Shown here: one piece after another, positions 61,003 through 64,000 of the stretch
Numbering within the stretch: position 1 is the stretch's first letter
Layout: every line of letters begins with the position of its first letter
From: JABDIY01 sp963803875
GTDB taxonomy: Bacteria; Actinomycetota; Acidimicrobiia; Acidimicrobiales; SZUA-35
Length of the DNA stretch: 64,000 nt
Direction: 5' to 3'
NCBI GenBank assembly: GCA_963803875.1
Contig: CAWDOA010000016.1
Location: forward strand, 124,001-188,000
Position numbers and translations under genes: made by a program
The notes under the pieces: model-generated
The model's input: only the letters and a program-made list of their open reading frames with translations
Told to the model about the DNA's origin: nothing
Databases searched by the model: none

Positions 61003-62654
61003 ATGGAAGATAACCGGACGACCGATTCTTCTCCTGATGCCCGCCAGCGATGGCAAGAGGCCTTCGACGCCTCCGACACACGGGACGCAACATTCGAGAC
61101 GATGAGTGGTGTTCCGGTTGACCCCGTCTACGGCGATGCGCCCTACCCCGGTCAGTATCCATACACACGCGGCATCCATCCCGGCATGTACCGCGGACGG
61201 TTGTGGACCATGCGTATGTTCGCTGGGTTCGGCACGGCCGAAGACACCAACGCACGCTTCAAGGACATTCTGCGCAATGGCGGCGGTGGCCTCTCGACCG
61301 CCTTCGACATGCCAACCCTCATGGGTTACGACTCCGACAGCGAATGGGCCGAGGGTGAGGTGGGGCGTGCTGGAGTTGCGGTCGACACGCTGGCAGACAT
61401 GGAAGACCTTTTGCAGACATCGACCTCGGCAAGGTCTCAACCAGCATGACCATCAATGGCCCTGCCAACATCGCACTTGCGCAATACGTCGCCGTGGCCG
61501 AGAAGGGTGGCATCGAAAGCTCCCGCCTCAGTGGCACGATCCAGAACGACATCCTGAAGGAGTACCAAGCTCAAAAGGAATACATCTATCCACCGCGGGC
61601 CAGCATGCGGATCATCACCGACATGATGAGATACACCACCGCCGAGATGCCCCGATGGCACCCGATTTCGATCAGCGGTTATCACATTCGTGAAGCCGGC
61701 AGTACCGCCGCCCAGGAACTGGCTTTCACCATCGCCAACGGGTTCGCTTACGTGGAAGCGGCGATCGCCGCTGGTCTCGACGTGGATGAGTTCGCCAAGC
61801 GACTGAGCTTCTTCTTCAACAGCCACAGCGACTTCTTCGAAGAGCTCGGCAAGTTCCGAGCCGCCCGACGCATCTGGGCCCGATGGATGAAGGAGCACTA
61901 CGGCGCCAAGGACGAGAAGTCATGGCAGTGCCGGTTCCACACCCAGACCGCTGGTGTCTCGCTCACCGCTCAACAACCGGAGATCAACATCGCACGGGTT
62001 GCACTGCAGGCATTCGCAGGCGCAGCGGGTGGCACCCAAAGCCTCCATACCGACAGCTACGACGAGGCCCACGCATTGCCTACCGAAGACGCGGCCCGGA
62101 TCGCGCTCAGAACTCAGCAGATCGTTGCCTACGAAACCGGTGTGGCTGCCGTCGCCGATCCCTTCGGTGGTGCCCCGTATGTCGAGTGGATGACCGATGA
62201 AATGGAACGACAGGCCGAGGCGATCTTTGCGCACCTCTTGGATCTCGGCGGGGGCTCCATTCTGGAAGGCTGCTACGAAGGGATCGAGAACGGCTATTTC
62301 GTGGGCGAGATCGCCGATGCCGCCTACCGATTCGAGCGAGAAGTGAACGCCGGTCGCAGGATCATTGTCGGTGTGAACGAGTTCACCGACGGCGACAGCG
62401 ACGACCGTCAGCTGCTCCGGATCGATCCAACCGTGGAAGAGATCCAATTGAAGAGACTGGGCGAAGTGAAGCAACGTCGCAACAGCGACAGCGTGGCCGC
62501 CGCTCTCGCCGTCCTGAAGTCTGCCGCGGAAACACCTGATACGAACCTCATGCCCGCCACCATCGACGCCGTCAAGACCTACGCAACCGAGGGTGAGATC
62601 ACAGCCACCCTGGCCGACGTGTTCGGCCGCTACACCGAACAGGCAATCGTGTGA
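61003..62654 (+). CDS. B12-dependent acyl-CoA mutase, large (catalytic) subunit (frame broken)
   Basis: This is the catalytic barrel subunit of a methylmalonyl-CoA mutase-family enzyme without its own B12 domain. Blocks are YPYTRGIHPGMYRGRLWTMR, AGFGTAEDTNARF, FDMPTLMGYDSDS, then after the break SMTINGPANIALAQY, SGTIQNDILKEY and ISGYHIREAGSTAAQELAFT. One T appears missing from the run 61409-61412; restoring it gives DLFADIDLGKVSTSMTI and a 550-residue protein. FDMPTLMGYDSD replaces the FDLPTQ-type sequence seen in the mutase at 22120, so the substrate may not be methylmalonyl-CoA. The small subunit follows with a GTGA overlap. Confidence 0.87.
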
Positions 62655-63083
62655 GCGACTCACCCGAACCAGCTGCCCACCACTCCGACGAACGGCTCCG
62701 AGTGGTGCTCGCCAAAATAGGCCTCGATGGCCACGATCGGGGCCTGAAGGTGGTCGCGGTGGATCCTGCGAGACGCTGGAATGGAAGTCATCTACCTGGG
62801 GCTGAGGCAAACCACCTCGTCGATAATCGCAGCGGTTGAACAAGAAGACGCTGATGCGATCGGTTTGTCGATGCACAACGCCGGTCATCTCACCCTCGGA
62901 CCCAAGATGGTCAAGGCTCTGGAAACCAAGGGCATAGCGGTTCCCGTGGTGATCGGTGGCATCATCCCGCCCGAGGACGAAGCGGAACTCCTCAGCGCCG
63001 GCGTTGCCGTGGTGCTCGGCCCCGGTGCACCAGCAGAAGAGGTCGTCAGAGCCGTCCGAGACGCAGTAGCCGCCACCCCGTGA
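62651..63083 (+). CDS. B12-binding small subunit of the acyl-CoA mutase (frame broken)
   Basis: This is a cobalamin-binding domain protein. It has the base-off motif LDGHDRG near residue 25, then after a one-base insertion at about 62756-62763 continues LRDAGMEVIYLGLRQT, IGLSMHNAGH and GGIIPPEDEAEL. Both halves are required for a full Rossmann-type B12 domain, and the corrected length is about 143 residues. GTG 62651 overlaps the large-subunit stop, and the next gene (MeaB) overlaps this stop, so the three genes form a tight operon for one holoenzyme and its repair GTPase. Confidence 0.87.
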
Positions 63084-64000
63084 GCTACCGGACGCTTCCT
63101 GTTCCCGAGCTGGTTGAAAAGGCAAAGGCAGGCGACAATCGTGCGGTTGGCCGGCTCCTCACCCTGGTCGAACGAGGTGGTCCGCTCTCAGACGAGATCG
63201 CTGGGCTCACCCATCCCCTGCGGGGAAACGCTCATGTAGTTGGCATCACCGGAGCTCCCGGCGCCGGCAAGTCCACCCTGGTCGGCCGACTGCTGGCCGA
63301 ATGGTGCGGGCGAGGCTTTCGGCCCGCAGTGCTGGCCATCGATCCCTCTTCCCCCATCTCGGGCGGAGCCATTCTCGGGGATCGAATTCGTATGGACGAT
63401 GTTGTTCCCGAAGGGACCTTCGTCCGGTCGATGGCGACCCGAGGGCACCAGGGCGGCCTCGCCCTCGCTGTGCCCGGTGCTGTCCGGGTTCTCGATGCGG
63501 CGGGGTTCACGCCCGTGATCGTGGAAACGGTCGGGGTGGGCCAGGTGGAAGTCGACGTGGTGGCTGCTGCCGACACTGCGGTGGTGGTCACCACCCCAGG
63601 TATGGGTGATGCGGTCCAGGCCAACAAGGCCGGGCTGCTCGAGGTGGCGGATGTCTTCGTCATCAACAAGGCCGACCGCCCCGGCGCATCCGATACGCGA
63701 CGGGATCTGCAGCTGATGCTCGATCTCGCCCACGTCACAGGACACGACGTCGACGAACACGGGACCTACTTCAGGCCCGAGATCGTGATGTCCACAGCAA
63801 CCGCGGGAGAGGGAGCCGCCGCCACGGTTGATGAGATCCATGCCCATATGGCCCACCTGCAAACATCGAACGGACTCGAGCGCCGGCGTTCCTTCCGGGT
63901 GGAGGCCGAGGTTCGATCCCGAGCAGAAGCCTTGTTGATGGACCTTCTGTCCACGGAGTTCTCTTCCGACCCGGTTAGGACCATGATCGGTGATGCGATC
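63080..64000 (+). CDS. meaB: MeaB/ArgK-type G3E GTPase (partial, 3' end off window)
   Basis: This is a metallochaperone that loads, protects and exchanges adenosylcobalamin on B12 mutases. From GTG 63080 the visible 307 codons include the Walker A loop GAPGAGKS (58-65), LAIDPSSPISGGAILGDRIRM, TRGHQGGLA, and the switch block ETVGVGQVEVDVV, then a GTPase NKAD motif in VINKADR. The C-terminal dimerisation region runs off the right edge. It overlaps the small mutase subunit by 4 bp, the usual place for this chaperone. Confidence 0.94.
   Translation, partial: MSYRTLPVPELVEKAKAGDNRAVGRLLTLVERGGPLSDEIAGLTHPLRGNAHVVGITGAPGAGKSTLVGRLLAEWCGRGFRPAVLAIDPSSPISGGAILGDRIRMDDVVPEGTFVRSMATRGHQGGLALAVPGAVRVLDAAGFTPVIVETVGVGQVEVDVVAAADTAVVVTTPGMGDAVQANKAGLLEVADVFVINKADRPGASDTRRDLQLMLDLAHVTGHDVDEHGTYFRPEIVMSTATAGEGAAATVDEIHAHMAHLQTSNGLERRRSFRVEAEVRSRAEALLMDLLSTEFSSDPVRTMIGDAI

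Overview
The window is GC-rich, densely packed bacterial DNA and most likely comes from a member of the Actinobacteria, perhaps of the class Acidimicrobiia. The signs are a tiny epsilon-type acyl-CoA carboxylase subunit, an LPxTG sortase-anchored surface protein, a heliorhodopsin, many GTG/TTG starts, and TANNNT -10 elements 6-8 nt in front of start codons (leaderless transcripts). No rRNA, tRNA, CRISPR array, integrase or transposase was found. The taxonomy is inference.

Layout. (1) 1-9694, minus strand: one long respiratory run. It holds a membrane cytochrome c, a small membrane protein, a 2x[4Fe-4S] ferredoxin, a split b6f-type cytochrome b (b6 plus subunit IV), a Rieske protein, a diheme cytochrome c and an unknown membrane protein, and continues into nuoABCD. 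Complex I and the quinol:cytochrome c reductase therefore appear to be co-expressed. (2) 9.8-18.1 kb: two paralogous secreted HExxH metalloprotease-like proteins with DUF4214 tails around pgi and an MpaB-family oxygenase, then a methyltransferase and aspartokinase. (3) 18.2-29.3 kb: asd, a membrane-anchored cyclophilin, 3-hydroxyacyl-CoA dehydrogenase, aat, ethylmalonyl-CoA mutase, a degenerate GGDEF protein, a HAD-like protein lacking its nucleophile, an acyl-CoA carboxylase beta/epsilon pair, and a DsbB/DsbA-like pair. (4) 29.3-51.4 kb, minus strand: a single giant surface-protein gene of about 7,350 codons built from SdrB-like and DUF11-like repeats and ending in LPVTG. (5) 51.4-56.3 kb: a 2-oxoacid dehydrogenase operon (E1a, E1b, E2, E3) behind three evenly spaced palindromes. 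(6) 56.3-58.6 kb: a heliorhodopsin divergent from a diadenylate-cyclase-like protein. (7) 58.6-64 kb: class IV aminotransferase, VOC protein, DUF2237 protein, ferredoxin, and a split B12-dependent acyl-CoA mutase with its MeaB chaperone.

Metabolic thread: 2-oxoacid dehydrogenase, aminotransferase, hydroxyacyl-CoA dehydrogenase, acyl-CoA carboxylase and two B12 mutases fit branched-chain/propionate degradation and possibly the ethylmalonyl-CoA pathway, with the electrons fed to the complex I / b6f-type chain.

Caution: at least eleven genes or gene segments are split by single-base indels, mostly in short homopolymers, including in housekeeping enzymes. This looks like uncorrected sequencing error rather than gene decay, so interrupted genes are described here as intact ancestral genes with the break positions given.
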